64,000 bases of DNA from Gemmatimonas aurantiaca T-27 (GTDB lineage Bacteria > Gemmatimonadota > Gemmatimonadetes > Gemmatimonadales > Gemmatimonadaceae): contig NC_012489.1 of assembly GCF_000010305.1 (NCBI RefSeq), positions 2,487,646 to 2,551,645 on the forward strand, given 5' to 3'. Numbering within the stretch: position 1 is the first letter of the stretch; each line of letters begins with the position of its first letter. The translations under genes were made by a program, and so were the position numbers. The notes under the pieces were generated by a model, which worked only from the letters and a program-made list of their open reading frames with translations, did no database searches and was not told where the DNA came from. Below, piece by piece: positions 17,245 to 25,617 of this stretch.

Positions 17245-18584
17245 GAACGAACCGCGCCCAACACCTTGAAGCGCCGTCCATCGTGGGCCGTCCGCACTTC
17301 TCCGAAGCGCGCATCGATCAGGCGCTCATACGGCAACGTGCGATTGGCCACGATGTACAGGCGTCCGCCCGGTGCGAGGGTCCGCCAGGCGTCGTCGATG
17401 AATGCCCGCGGCACGGTCAGATCGATGGACTTGCCGACATGGAACGGGGGGTTCGACACCACCACATCGAAAGCCTGATCTTCCACCGCAGACGCCACGT
17501 CGCTGGCCAGAACGCGCACGTCCGGTACACCGGCCTCCCGTGCCGTGCGCTGCGCACCACGCACCGCATCCGCGTCGGCGTCGGCCAACACGGCCGGCAC
17601 TCCCGAGCGTATCGACGCGACCACCCCCAGTGCGCCGGCCCCGCAGCCCAGGTCCAGCACCCGGTCTCCACGACGGATGTTCATCACGTCAGCCAGCAGC
17701 ACCGTGGCTTCGTCGAGATGCTCCCACGAAAACACGCCCGGCCGGGTGAACTGGCGGAAGGCCAATGCCGGGTTGCCATTCCCGGCGAACTGCACCGGCA
17801 CGGCGTGAAAGTGTCCGAGGTCGAGCCAGGGGAGCGCGAAGATGGCGTGGTCGCCCGCCCGGTCATGGCGCTTCACCGCTCGCACCATGCGATGCCCGCT
17901 GTGTTGGGCCTCCACGGTGGCTTCACCGAATACGGCCTGCAACAATTTGGCAGCCGATTTGGCGCCTTCGTCGTTGGCCCCCGCGAGCAGACAGACACCA
18001 CCCACCGCCAGCATCCGAAATGCCTCCGCCACGGCGAGCTGCACGCCGATTCGGTCGGTGGGGATACGAATGGTGACCAGGGCGACACTGCCGTCGGCCA
18101 CGCCATCGACGGCCGCGTTGACTGTGGCGTTGACTGTGGCGTTGACTGTGACGTTGCCGATGACCTGGTCCGCGCCGCTGGTGGTGCTGGTGCTGGTGCT
18201 GGTGCTGATCGCCGGCCGCGCGGGTTGAGATCCCGGAATGGCGGCATGGCGCACGATCACGGCGGGGTCGTCGATACCCGAGAGGGCCAGCGTGCGGGCC
18301 GTAGCAGCCACGTGGAGGGCGTAACGGTCGCAAGCCAAGACCTGATAGCCCTGCCGGGCTGCCAAGGCCGCAGAGAGCCCCAGGCCAGCGTGCAGGTGTA
18401 CCGACCGGGGCGCGCCGTTCAGGGATGGCACCGACACGGGCTCGTGAACGGCCACCCAGTGGGCGAGCATGGCGGCCGCTGGGTCGTAGGCGCCGTGGGC
18501 CTGTGCGCCGGCTTTGGTGGCCACGGTGATATCGATGTCACCGATTCGGACCGGTGCCGACAGCCACTGATGGTAGGTGCTCAT
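17241..18584 (-). CDS. RsmC-like class I methyltransferase (rRNA guanine-N2 methyltransferase family)
   Basis: The 447-residue protein has the two-domain layout of RsmC, which methylates G1207 of 16S rRNA. The degenerate N-terminal domain (about 1-240) lacks a clear SAM motif. The C-terminal domain (about 250-447) has the SAM-binding VLDLGCGAGALG (309-320) and the catalytic SNPPFH near 378-382. The N-terminal domain is interrupted by a low-complexity insert (about 126-160) of Ser-Thr and Thr-Val-Asn-Ala repeats encoded by short tandem DNA repeats. The ATG at 18584 is chosen because upstream codons run into the tRNA gene. It is co-transcribed with the tlpA-like gene. Confidence 0.78.
   Translation of the reverse strand: MSTYHQWLSAPVRIGDIDITVATKAGAQAHGAYDPAAAMLAHWVAVHEPVSVPSLNGAPRSVHLHAGLGLSAALAARQGYQVLACDRYALHVAATARTLALSGIDDPAVIVRHAAIPGSQPARPAISTSTSTSTTSGADQVIGNVTVNATVNATVNAAVDGVADGSVALVTIRIPTDRIGVQLAVAEAFRMLAVGGVCLLAGANDEGAKSAAKLLQAVFGEATVEAQHSGHRMVRAVKRHDRAGDHAIFALPWLDLGHFHAVPVQFAGNGNPALAFRQFTRPGVFSWEHLDEATVLLADVMNIRRGDRVLDLGCGAGALGVVASIRSGVPAVLADADADAVRGAQRTAREAGVPDVRVLASDVASAVEDQAFDVVVSNPPFHVGKSIDLTVPRAFIDDAWRTLAPGGRLYIVANRTLPYERLIDARFGEVRTAHDGRRFKVLGAVRS
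18115..18207. repeat. Short tandem repeats inside the rsmC-like gene
   Basis: Three perfect 12-base units GCGTTGACTGTG fill 18115-18150, followed by a half unit. Four perfect copies of GTGCTG lie at 18184-18207. Both unit lengths are multiples of three, so copy-number changes would lengthen or shorten the protein insert without shifting the frame. Confidence 0.85.
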
Positions 18585-18621
18585 AAAGGGATTCCTGGCG
18601 TCACACCGACCGAAACGCGAA

Positions 18622-18645
18622 ACGGCACCACCGAAGTGATGCCGT
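18622..18645 (-). terminator. Hairpin downstream of tRNA-Ile
   Basis: On the minus strand a 10-base-pair stem (ACGGCATCAC with GTGGTGCCGT, including one G-T pair) closes a TTCG loop and is followed by TTCGCGTTTC. It lies about 40 bases past the tRNA 3' end and before the rsmC-like start. It could terminate the tRNA transcript or attenuate read-through into rsmC; the T-run is weak. Confidence 0.55.
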
Positions 18646-18686
18646 CGCAAACCTGCGTACTGCGTATGACCAAAAACTTGCAACAG

Positions 18687-18760
<74 letters not shown>

Positions 18761-18815
18761 GGGGAACGCAACGGCTCGCGAACGAGATCGTTACGTCGAT
18801 CCACCAGAGCCGCAT

Positions 18816-18844
18816 AATGTAGCTTCGGCTCATCCATCAGACAA
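18816..18844 (-). promoter_or_regulatory. Sigma70-type promoter for tRNA-Ile
   Basis: On the minus strand TTGTCT (18839-18844) and TACATT (18816-18821) are separated by exactly 17 bases. The predicted transcription start would leave about 45-50 bases of leader before the tRNA 5' end at 18760. Confidence 0.6.
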
Positions 18845-18881
18845 GGGCGTTGGGGAACGGATTCCCCGTTACTGCACCAGC

Positions 18882-19187
18882 TCAGGCGTCGGGATCATCC
18901 TCGTCGCCGTATCCGCCATCGTAGTCATCGAGGTCCTCGTCGTCGTCGTCATCCTCGTCCTCATCGTCATCGAGGTCTTCGTCGTCGTCGAGGTCATCAA
19001 GGTCATCGTCGTCGAGGTCGTCGTCATCGTCGTCGAAATCGACGTCGTCATCCTCGTCGGTTTCATCTTCGTCCAAACCTTCGTCATCGAAATCCTCGTC
19101 GTCGTCATCCGCCGCAAGCGCGAACAGGGATGACGGCACCTTCTCTTCGAGCGCGTCCAGCGACGACGACCCGAACAACTCCAACAT
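18882..19187 (-). CDS. Highly acidic Asp/Glu-rich small protein
   Basis: The 101-residue product has a short ordinary N-terminus (MLELFGSSSLDALEEKVPSS) and then, from about residue 27, a tail that is nearly all Asp and Glu with scattered Leu, Phe and Tyr. A GGAG sits about ten bases before the ATG at 19187, which supports real translation. Such polyanionic tails can mimic nucleic acid or bind basic proteins or divalent cations, but I do not know this family. The tail is encoded by degenerate GAC/GAT/GAG-type triplets, not a pure repeat, so it has been kept as protein. A hairpin at 18852-18867 follows the stop. Confidence 0.75.
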   Translation of the reverse strand: MLELFGSSSLDALEEKVPSSLFALAADDDDEDFDDEGLDEDETDEDDDVDFDDDDDDLDDDDLDDLDDDEDLDDDEDEDDDDDEDLDDYDGGYGDEDDPDA

Positions 19188-19436
19188 GGGACGATTCTCC
19201 TGCGAGTGTGAAGAAAGAATTGGGGGACCCGACCGGGAGTATCAGCAAGAGAACTCCGGTCCGCAACCCGAAACAACGCACGAGTCATCTGAACGACGCC
19301 CGTGATGCCTGTGATACGGATGTGTGCGGGAAATGTTCAGACCGTGCGACAATTCCCGCCATGGCACCCGGACGGCGCACCGTCCGGGCATTCTCAGCCG
19401 TGTCTGATCAGTGCCGCCGTGCGGCTGACACGATCC

Positions 19437-21272
19437 TTACGCGCGTTCCCGCTCGCGCTTCACTTCACGGGTCACGCGCTTCCGATCGCTCGCCGCAAGC
19501 ATCCGCTTGCGCAGGCGAATGCTCTGCGGCGTGACTTCGATCAGTTCATCGTCTTCGATGTATTCGAGCGCACTCTCGAGCGTGAGCTGACGGGGCGGCT
19601 CCAGCACGATCGCTTCGTCGGCACCCTTCGAGCGCATGTTCGAGAGCTTCTTTTCCTTCGTGGGATTCACGTCCATGTCACCAGGACGGGAATTTTCTCC
19701 CACCAGCATGCCCTCGTACACGGCATCACCGGGGGTCACGAAGAGCGTCGAACGATCCTGCAGATTGAAGAGGGCAAACGCGATGATGGTACCCGCTTCC
19801 ATCGACACCAGCACACCGCGCGAACGGCCCGCCAGGGCACCCGCCCACGCCCCGTATTCGAGGAAACGGTGGTGCATGATACCGGTGCCGCGCGTGTCGG
19901 TGAGGAACTCGCTGCGGAACCCGAACAATCCACGGGCTGGAATGCGATACAGCAATCGCACGAGCCCCTGTCCCGGGTTCTTCATCTCGATCATTTCCGC
20001 TTTGCGCGGACCGAGCTTTTCGATCACCACGCCCATGTAGTCTTCGGGCACGTCGATGGACAGTTCTTCGAACGGCTCGAGCTTCTGTCCCTGCTCATTC
20101 ACACGCGTGATCACACGCGGGCGCGAGACCTGGAACTCGAACCCTTCGCGGCGCATGGTCTCCATGAGAATGGAGAGGTGCAGTTCACCGCGACCGGACA
20201 CACTCCACGCATCCGTGGTGTCGCTGTCTTCGACCTTGAGCGCCACATTCCGCTCCAGCTCCTTGTAGAGCCGTTCACGGATCTGACGCGACGTCACGAA
20301 CTTCCCTTCGCGACCGGCGAACGGGGAATTGTTCACGACGAAGTCCACGCTGATCGTCGGCTCTTCCACGCTGATCCCTTCCAGCGCTTCGGGGGTCGCC
20401 GGGTCGGTCAAGGTGTTGCCGATGTCGACATCTTCGAAGCCGGCCAACTGCACGATCTCACCGGCCGAGGCCGACGGGATCTCCACGCGATCCAGGCCTT
20501 CATAGCCATACAGCTTGGTCACGCGGCCACGGATCGGCGCCTGAGAGGGATCGGTGGTCACCAGGGAGATCGCATCCCCCATGTTCACCGTGCCCCGCTC
20601 CACGCGACCGATCGCGATGCGGCCCAGGTAGGCCGAATAGTCGATCGTCGACACGAGCATCTGGAACGGCCCTTCCGCATCACTGGGCGGCGGCGGCACC
20701 GTCTTCACGATGGTCTCGTACAGCGGCACGAAGTCCACGGCTTCCACGTCCATGTCGAGCGTGGAGATACCCTGCTTGGCGCTGCAATACACCACCGGCG
20801 ACTCGAGCTGCGCTTCGGTGGCTTCGAGTTCGATGAACAGCGACAACACTTCATCATGCACGCGCAGCGGATCTGCGCCGGGACGATCGATCTTGTTGAT
20901 CACGATGATGGGCGTGCGGCCCAGCTCGAGCGCTTTGCGCAGCACGAAGCGGGTCTGCGGCATCGGACCGTCGAAGGCATCGACGACGAGCAACACACCG
21001 TCCACCATGCGCAGAATACGCTCCACTTCCCCACCGAAATCGGCGTGCCCCGGGGTATCCACGATGTTGATCTTCGTGTCGTTCCACCGGATGGAGGTGT
21101 TCTTGGCGAGAATCGTGATCCCCCGCTCTTTTTCGAGCGGATTCGAATCCATCACGCGCTCTTCGACGACCTGGTTTTCCCGGAAGGCACCAGCCTGACG
21201 GAGCATCTTGTCGACGAGGGTCGTCTTCCCGTGGTCGACGTGCGCGATGATGGCGACGTTACGAATTTCCAT
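19437..21272 (-). CDS. typA: Translational GTPase BipA/TypA
   Basis: The 611-residue protein is a ribosome-associated GTPase related to EF-G and LepA, linked to ribosome assembly and growth under stress. The G domain shows [10 protein letters not shown] (P-loop), switch motif [17 protein letters not shown] and NKIDRP. The length and the BipA-type C-terminal domain with [15 protein letters not shown] match the family. The ATG at 21272 starts the protein at the canonical [19 protein letters not shown]-rich hairpin at 19367-19388 (nine-base arms, no T-run) lies past the stop and may help end the transcript. Confidence 0.95.
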   Translation of the reverse strand: MEIRNVAIIAHVDHGKTTLVDKMLRQAGAFRENQVVEERVMDSNPLEKERGITILAKNTSIRWNDTKINIVDTPGHADFGGEVERILRMVDGVLLVVDAFDGPMPQTRFVLRKALELGRTPIIVINKIDRPGADPLRVHDEVLSLFIELEATEAQLESPVVYCSAKQGISTLDMDVEAVDFVPLYETIVKTVPPPPSDAEGPFQMLVSTIDYSAYLGRIAIGRVERGTVNMGDAISLVTTDPSQAPIRGRVTKLYGYEGLDRVEIPSASAGEIVQLAGFEDVDIGNTLTDPATPEALEGISVEEPTISVDFVVNNSPFAGREGKFVTSRQIRERLYKELERNVALKVEDSDTTDAWSVSGRGELHLSILMETMRREGFEFQVSRPRVITRVNEQGQKLEPFEELSIDVPEDYMGVVIEKLGPRKAEMIEMKNPGQGLVRLLYRIPARGLFGFRSEFLTDTRGTGIMHHRFLEYGAWAGALAGRSRGVLVSMEAGTIIAFALFNLQDRSTLFVTPGDAVYEGMLVGENSRPGDMDVNPTKEKKLSNMRSKGADEAIVLEPPRQLTLESALEYIEDDELIEVTPQSIRLRKRMLAASDRKRVTREVKRERERA

Positions 21273-21470
21273 AGCCTTACAAGCTAGCTAGCCCCTGGAT
21301 TGGGATTCAACGGGGGAAACGTGATCCGGACGGTTCTGTCACCAATTCCCTGCCGCACCGTGACCTTCGGAACACTCCATCGTCCCAGCGCCACGCCAAT
21401 GACCGCGGCTCAGCTTGCCCTCCCCCCGAACCGGGCGTACCCTCTAAGGACACCCTTGCTGGAGGGACCG

Positions 21471-21686
21471 ATGCACGAGGAGCAACAGAGCATCTCCGCC
21501 GACGGGAAGAGGAAGACGCCGGGCAGCCAGACGACCGCACCCGGCACCCCATCCTCGAATTATCCGCTCGGCCGAGGCTACGGCCACGACTACATGCGTG
21601 GCGGTGAAGTGTTCGGAGGCTACGGCTACAGCGCTCGTCCGGAATACGAGCAAACCCGTGGCGAACGTTCGAAAGACAGTTCCTGA
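21471..21686 (+). CDS. Small Gly/Tyr-rich hypothetical protein, 71 aa
   Basis: The ATG at 21471 has a perfect GGAGG at 21461-21465. The product is hydrophilic and probably disordered, with a Lys/Ser/Thr/Pro-rich first half and a Gly/Tyr-rich second half (YPLGRGYGHDYMRGGEVFGG). It has no Cys, signal peptide or membrane segment. I do not recognise a family. It stands alone, divergent from typA and convergent with pdxA. The good ribosome-binding site is the main evidence that it is real. Confidence 0.6.
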   Translation: MHEEQQSISADGKRKTPGSQTTAPGTPSSNYPLGRGYGHDYMRGGEVFGGYGYSARPEYEQTRGERSKDSS

Positions 21687-21743
21687 GGGCAACGCCCCCA
21701 CGGTCTTTCGCACACCCCAGTGACATATCCCGATTCGGGATGC

Positions 21744-21778
21744 GGCGGGCTGGCACAGCAGGACAGTGTCAGCCCGCC
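21744..21778. terminator. Hairpin at the convergent 3' ends
   Basis: Arms GGCGGGCTG (21744-21752) and CAGCCCGCC (21770-21778) pair perfectly across the pdxA stop codon, with a smaller hairpin (ATCCCG/CGGGAT) just before it. It lies between convergent genes and lacks a T-run. Confidence 0.4.
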
Positions 21779-22698
21779 GTTGTATGCCGGCGGCGGACAA
21801 GCCCCACGGCCGTCGTCATGGCCTGAATCAGACTCTCGGCGCTGGCCACGCCCTGCCCCGCAATGTCGATCGCGGTGCCATGATCTGGCGAGGTCCGTAC
21901 AAAAGGCAGCCCGAGGGTGATGTTCACCGCGCTGCCAAAACTGGCCACCTTGATGGCCGTCATGCCCACGTCGTGGTACGGGGCGATGACCGCATCGAAC
22001 TCGCCCCGCAGGGCGCGCACAAAGACCGTGTCGGCGGGCAAAGGGCCATGCAGCCCGAGCTCCCGGGCCAGAGGCGCAAGCAGCGTGTCATCTTCGTCGC
22101 CAAACCGCCCGTGGTCCCCGGCGTGGGGGTTGAGGGCACACAGGACAATTCGGGGCACGGGAATGCCCAGATCGGCCCGCAGCCCGGCTTCCGTGGCCTG
22201 CGCGGCCTGACGAATGGCCGCGGCGGTCAGGGATACCGGTACATCACGTAGCGCGATGTGCGTCGTGGCGAGCACCACCCGCAGCCGATCGGACGCCAGC
22301 ATCATCGTGGTGGGCACTCCGGTGAGAGCCGCCAGCATCTCGGTGTGCCCCGGATAGTCGTAACCACCGGCCTTGAGTGCCGCCTTGTCGAGCGGCGCGG
22401 TGACCATGCCGTCAATCGTGCCGCGCTGCGCCATGGCAGTGGCGCGCTCCACGGCCAGGCCGGCCAGACGACCACCCGTTGCCAGATCCGCCTGCGCATC
22501 CCCTGAAGGTTGCCAGGGCCCCAGATCCACATCCACCGGCACGCCCGTTCCCGACGGACCGATCACCTGCCAGAAGGCGCCCAGTGCCTCCACACGGGAG
22601 TCACGGAGCGCCTTGCCCACAATTTCGGGACCGATGCCACGCGGGTCCCCCAGCGTGATGCCGAGGGTGACGCCGCGAGGGTCGCCTGCGGTACTCAC
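21769..22698 (-). CDS. pdxA: 4-hydroxythreonine-4-phosphate dehydrogenase
   Basis: The 309-residue enzyme oxidises 4-phosphohydroxy-L-threonine in the DXP-dependent pyridoxal phosphate pathway. The family signature LGDPRGIGPEI is at the N-terminus. Downstream lie GMVTAPLDKAAL, YPGHTEMLA with a metal-binding His, LNPHAGDHGRFGDED with another, and APYHDVGMTAIK with the third, so the divalent-metal site is complete. It starts 12 bases after the surA-like stop, so it is co-transcribed with the foldase genes. The length is slightly below the usual 320-330 residues but no core motif is missing. Confidence 0.93.
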   Translation of the reverse strand: MSTAGDPRGVTLGITLGDPRGIGPEIVGKALRDSRVEALGAFWQVIGPSGTGVPVDVDLGPWQPSGDAQADLATGGRLAGLAVERATAMAQRGTIDGMVTAPLDKAALKAGGYDYPGHTEMLAALTGVPTTMMLASDRLRVVLATTHIALRDVPVSLTAAAIRQAAQATEAGLRADLGIPVPRIVLCALNPHAGDHGRFGDEDDTLLAPLARELGLHGPLPADTVFVRALRGEFDAVIAPYHDVGMTAIKVASFGSAVNITLGLPFVRTSPDHGTAIDIAGQGVASAESLIQAMTTAVGLVRRRHTTAG

Positions 22699-22710
22699 GA
22701 AATACTCACC

Positions 22711-24102
22711 TCAGGGCTCGCCCTGCCGGTCAGGCGCATACCGCACCGACACGTACGTCTGCTGCTTCAGGGAGTCGATCAGACGGCGCATCTTCTTCTC
22801 GCCGGCCAGGTGCTCCCGGATGCGCGTCCGTGCTTCGGTCACCGTCATCTCACCGCCTTCGTCGAGCAACGTCACCTGGGCGATGATGAACTTGTTCGCA
22901 CCCGCCGCCGGATCCGGAATGGCAAACGGTCCGATGATGTCGTTCAGCTTCGCGCCCTCCAGGGCATTGCGATACGCCTCGGGCAGCTCGCTGCGCGGAT
23001 ACTCGGGAATGGTCTTTTCTTCACCACCCGATTCGTCATGGAACTTCACGCTGAGTGAGTCGTAGCTGCCGCCCTTGCGCCAGGCGCCAGCCACGGAATC
23101 CGCCAGCAGCTTCGTACGCCCCTCATCCACCGAATCCACCGTCGGACGGATGAGGATGTGACGCGCTTTCACTTCGGCCGGCTGTACGCGGTCAACCCGA
23201 ATGATGTGATAGCCGAAGCCCGTTTCCAGCACGGGACTGATCACGCCCGGGTTGAGCGCGAACATCATGCGATCGAACTCCGGGACCATGCGACCACGGC
23301 GGTTCCACCCCAGATCGCCACCGAGTTCACGGGTGCCATCCATCGACTCACGCTTGGCGATGTTCTCGAAGTCCTCGGGGTGTTTGTCGAGCTGCGCGCG
23401 CAAGGAATCGATTTTCACGCGCGCCTTCTTCTTCGCGTCCTCGGACGGCTTGGTGGCCACGACGATCTGCCGCATGCCCACGCGCGCTTCCTTGCGGGGT
23501 AGCTGCGTCTTGGCCTCTTCGTACGCTTCGTCGATCTCGGCGTTGGTGACGTTCACCGCCGTCACCTTGCCGTCACGCTGCAACTTCTGCATGACCTCCT
23601 GCTGCAGCTTACTCCGGCGTGCGGCGTCGAGCTGCATCTTGCGCCACTCCTCCACCGTGCCGAAGCCATTCTCCTTCAGCGCCTGACGGAATTCCGCGTC
23701 CGTGGAGAAGTTGCCGCGGGCCTGTTTCTCACGGCTGTCGACGCCCGACTGCAGTTCGACATCGTTGACCTCGATCTTCTCGAGCTTGGCCTTCTGGACC
23801 AGCAGTTCCGCTTCGATGAGCTGTTGGAGCGCGTCCTGCTCCAGCTTGGAAAGATCCTTCGCGCTCTCGATCTTGGCCCCCTGCGCGCGGGCCGAGTTGA
23901 CCGAGGACATCACTTCCGACACCAGGATCACCTGATCGCCCACGATGGCTGCTATGCCGTCCACCGGGATCGTCTTCGACGAATCCGGTACGACAGCCTT
24001 GGCGGCCTTCGCGGCAGTGGTGTCCTGCGCGTGGGAATGCGATACCGGCGCCGCGAGGATCGCGACGCCGGTGAGCATGGAGAACAACAGAGGACGATTC
24101 AT
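22711..24102 (-). CDS. surA: SurA-like periplasmic peptidyl-prolyl isomerase
   Basis: The 463-residue protein has a signal peptide (1-25, ending SHAQ). A SurA N-terminal chaperone domain follows (about 45-200), then a PPIC rotamase domain (about 205-305, with GGDLGWNRRGRMVPEF and GFGYHIIRV) and a more divergent second rotamase domain (about 308-425). It probably escorts outer-membrane proteins through the periplasm, consistent with the two TonB receptors in this window. It is in an operon with a PPIC lipoprotein upstream and pdxA downstream, an order similar to the surA-pdxA linkage of proteobacteria. Confidence 0.9.
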   Translation of the reverse strand: MNRPLLFSMLTGVAILAAPVSHSHAQDTTAAKAAKAVVPDSSKTIPVDGIAAIVGDQVILVSEVMSSVNSARAQGAKIESAKDLSKLEQDALQQLIEAELLVQKAKLEKIEVNDVELQSGVDSREKQARGNFSTDAEFRQALKENGFGTVEEWRKMQLDAARRSKLQQEVMQKLQRDGKVTAVNVTNAEIDEAYEEAKTQLPRKEARVGMRQIVVATKPSEDAKKKARVKIDSLRAQLDKHPEDFENIAKRESMDGTRELGGDLGWNRRGRMVPEFDRMMFALNPGVISPVLETGFGYHIIRVDRVQPAEVKARHILIRPTVDSVDEGRTKLLADSVAGAWRKGGSYDSLSVKFHDESGGEEKTIPEYPRSELPEAYRNALEGAKLNDIIGPFAIPDPAAGANKFIIAQVTLLDEGGEMTVTEARTRIREHLAGEKKMRRLIDSLKQQTYVSVRYAPDRQGEP

Positions 24103-24140
24103 GCCAGTTGGTACCCGACCAGAGGATCGGGGTTCAGGGC

Positions 24141-25550
24141 TTACTTCTGGGTGGTGTCGGGCGGCGTGGCCGGCGCGGTGCCGGTCGGTGCCGTCTGCGC
24201 CTTGCTGGAATCCGACGACGCCCGCAGGGTCTTCGCCTTCTCGATCACCTTGTCGAGCCCCGTCTCATTGATCGAGAACGGGTACTTGCTCTGCAGGGCA
24301 TGGGCGAGCGGGTACGACACCTCGACAAACGGCACTTCGTTCTTCACCAGACGGTTGTAGAAGGAGTCGACGCGGGCGGCGGCCACCTTCGGCTTGCTGG
24401 TGTTGGCGCTGTCCGTGAGCTTGGTCGGGTCGATACCCAGACCGCCCCACACCCGCGGCACGTCCGACTTGAAGTTCATGAACAGCACCTGCAGTTCGCT
24501 CGTATCGGCCTGCGACTTGGCGCTGTCCGCCTGCTTGAGCACCAGTTCGTTGCGCACGATCTGCTTGACGAACTTCTCGACCAGCGTGTCCGGCGCCGCC
24601 ACCAACTGCGGACGGATCTGCGCCTGCGGTGGGTACGCCATGACCCACTGCGCGAAGCGTGAGGCACTGAGCGAGCCACCCTTGTAGCTGGCGAGCGCGG
24701 CGTTGTCCTTCACGTAGCCGAGCGGGTTCTTGGCGATGGCCTTGGCCTTCACCGGCGCGCTGCTTTCGATCTTGACGCCATGCGACGTCTCGAGCTTCGC
24801 CAGGTAGGTGCTCTCAGCAATGGCCACGTTCCGCTGCTTGGCCACCGGCGCAAACTTCTCCGCCACATCGGCGAACGGCGAACGGTAGATGATATGGAAA
24901 CCGAAGGACGTCTGACAGACTTCCTTCGAGATCTCACCCGGCTTGAGCACGAGCAGGCACTTCTCGAACTCCGGCACCATCATGCCACGCTGGAACAGAC
25001 CCAGATCACCACCACGTTCCTTGGCGCCCGGCTCATCGCTCTTGGCGGCGAGTACCGCAAAGTTGGCCGTGGTGGCCTCGGCCAGGATGCCATCCGCCTT
25101 CTTCTTGGCGACGCCGATCTGCTCGGGCGTGGCGTTCGGCTCGGTCTTCACAAGGATGTGGCGCGCCGCCAGGGCTTCGCCGCTCATGTACCGCGATTCA
25201 TCCGTGCCCGGCGAGAGCGAATCCCAGCCCTTGGACACATTGTCGTAGAACTTCTTGACGCGGATGTTGTCGATCTGCGACCAGAGGGCTTCCTGCATCA
25301 CCTTGGCGTCGCTCAGCGAGTCGTTGTTCGCCGCAGCGAGACCGACGAGCTGATAGTTGACCCAGAGTTCTGCGATGTTCCGCGCCACGTCCTTCTCGAG
25401 CGGCGCCTGCGACTGCGCGAGGACCTCCGCGAGTCGGGCCGACGAGAGCTCAGTGTCGCCGGCCTTGGCTGCCACGTCGGGATTGGACGCCGCGCCACAG
25501 GCGACGGCAAACGCAACGAGCGCAAGAACGGACAAACGGGACGATTTCAT
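24141..25550 (-). CDS. PPIC-type peptidyl-prolyl isomerase lipoprotein
   Basis: The 469-residue protein has a lipoprotein signal ending in AVACG (Cys18), so it is lipid-anchored, then a helical N-terminal domain. A PPIC rotamase domain (about 128-240) carries ARHILVKTEPNATPEQ, GGDLGLFQRGMMVPEF and FGFHIIYRS. A long C-terminal helical part ends in a Pro/Thr/Ala-rich tail. It is a second extracytoplasmic foldase related to PrsA/SurA. The ATG at 25550 is chosen because the lipobox then falls at residue 18. Spacing to the surA-like gene is 38 bases. Confidence 0.88.
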   Translation of the reverse strand: MKSSRLSVLALVAFAVACGAASNPDVAAKAGDTELSSARLAEVLAQSQAPLEKDVARNIAELWVNYQLVGLAAANNDSLSDAKVMQEALWSQIDNIRVKKFYDNVSKGWDSLSPGTDESRYMSGEALAARHILVKTEPNATPEQIGVAKKKADGILAEATTANFAVLAAKSDEPGAKERGGDLGLFQRGMMVPEFEKCLLVLKPGEISKEVCQTSFGFHIIYRSPFADVAEKFAPVAKQRNVAIAESTYLAKLETSHGVKIESSAPVKAKAIAKNPLGYVKDNAALASYKGGSLSASRFAQWVMAYPPQAQIRPQLVAAPDTLVEKFVKQIVRNELVLKQADSAKSQADTSELQVLFMNFKSDVPRVWGGLGIDPTKLTDSANTSKPKVAAARVDSFYNRLVKNEVPFVEVSYPLAHALQSKYPFSINETGLDKVIEKAKTLRASSDSSKAQTAPTGTAPATPPDTTQK

Positions 25551-25617
25551 CAGGCGAACTCCGGCAACGGAGAGATATGGGAGAAGTGAGACCCGAACGA
25601 ACGACAATTGGTTGCCG

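Noticed and set aside
18181-18210. Possible CRISPR-like short repeats
   Set aside because: The repeats are directly adjacent 6- and 12-base units inside a coding region, with no spacers.
19367-19388. Intrinsic terminator after typA
   Set aside because: The nine-base-pair hairpin has no following T-run on either strand, so I mention it only within typA.
19302-21287. 661-codon open frame opposite typA
   Set aside because: It is also an antisense shadow with His/Arg-rich translation; typA is unmistakable on the other strand.
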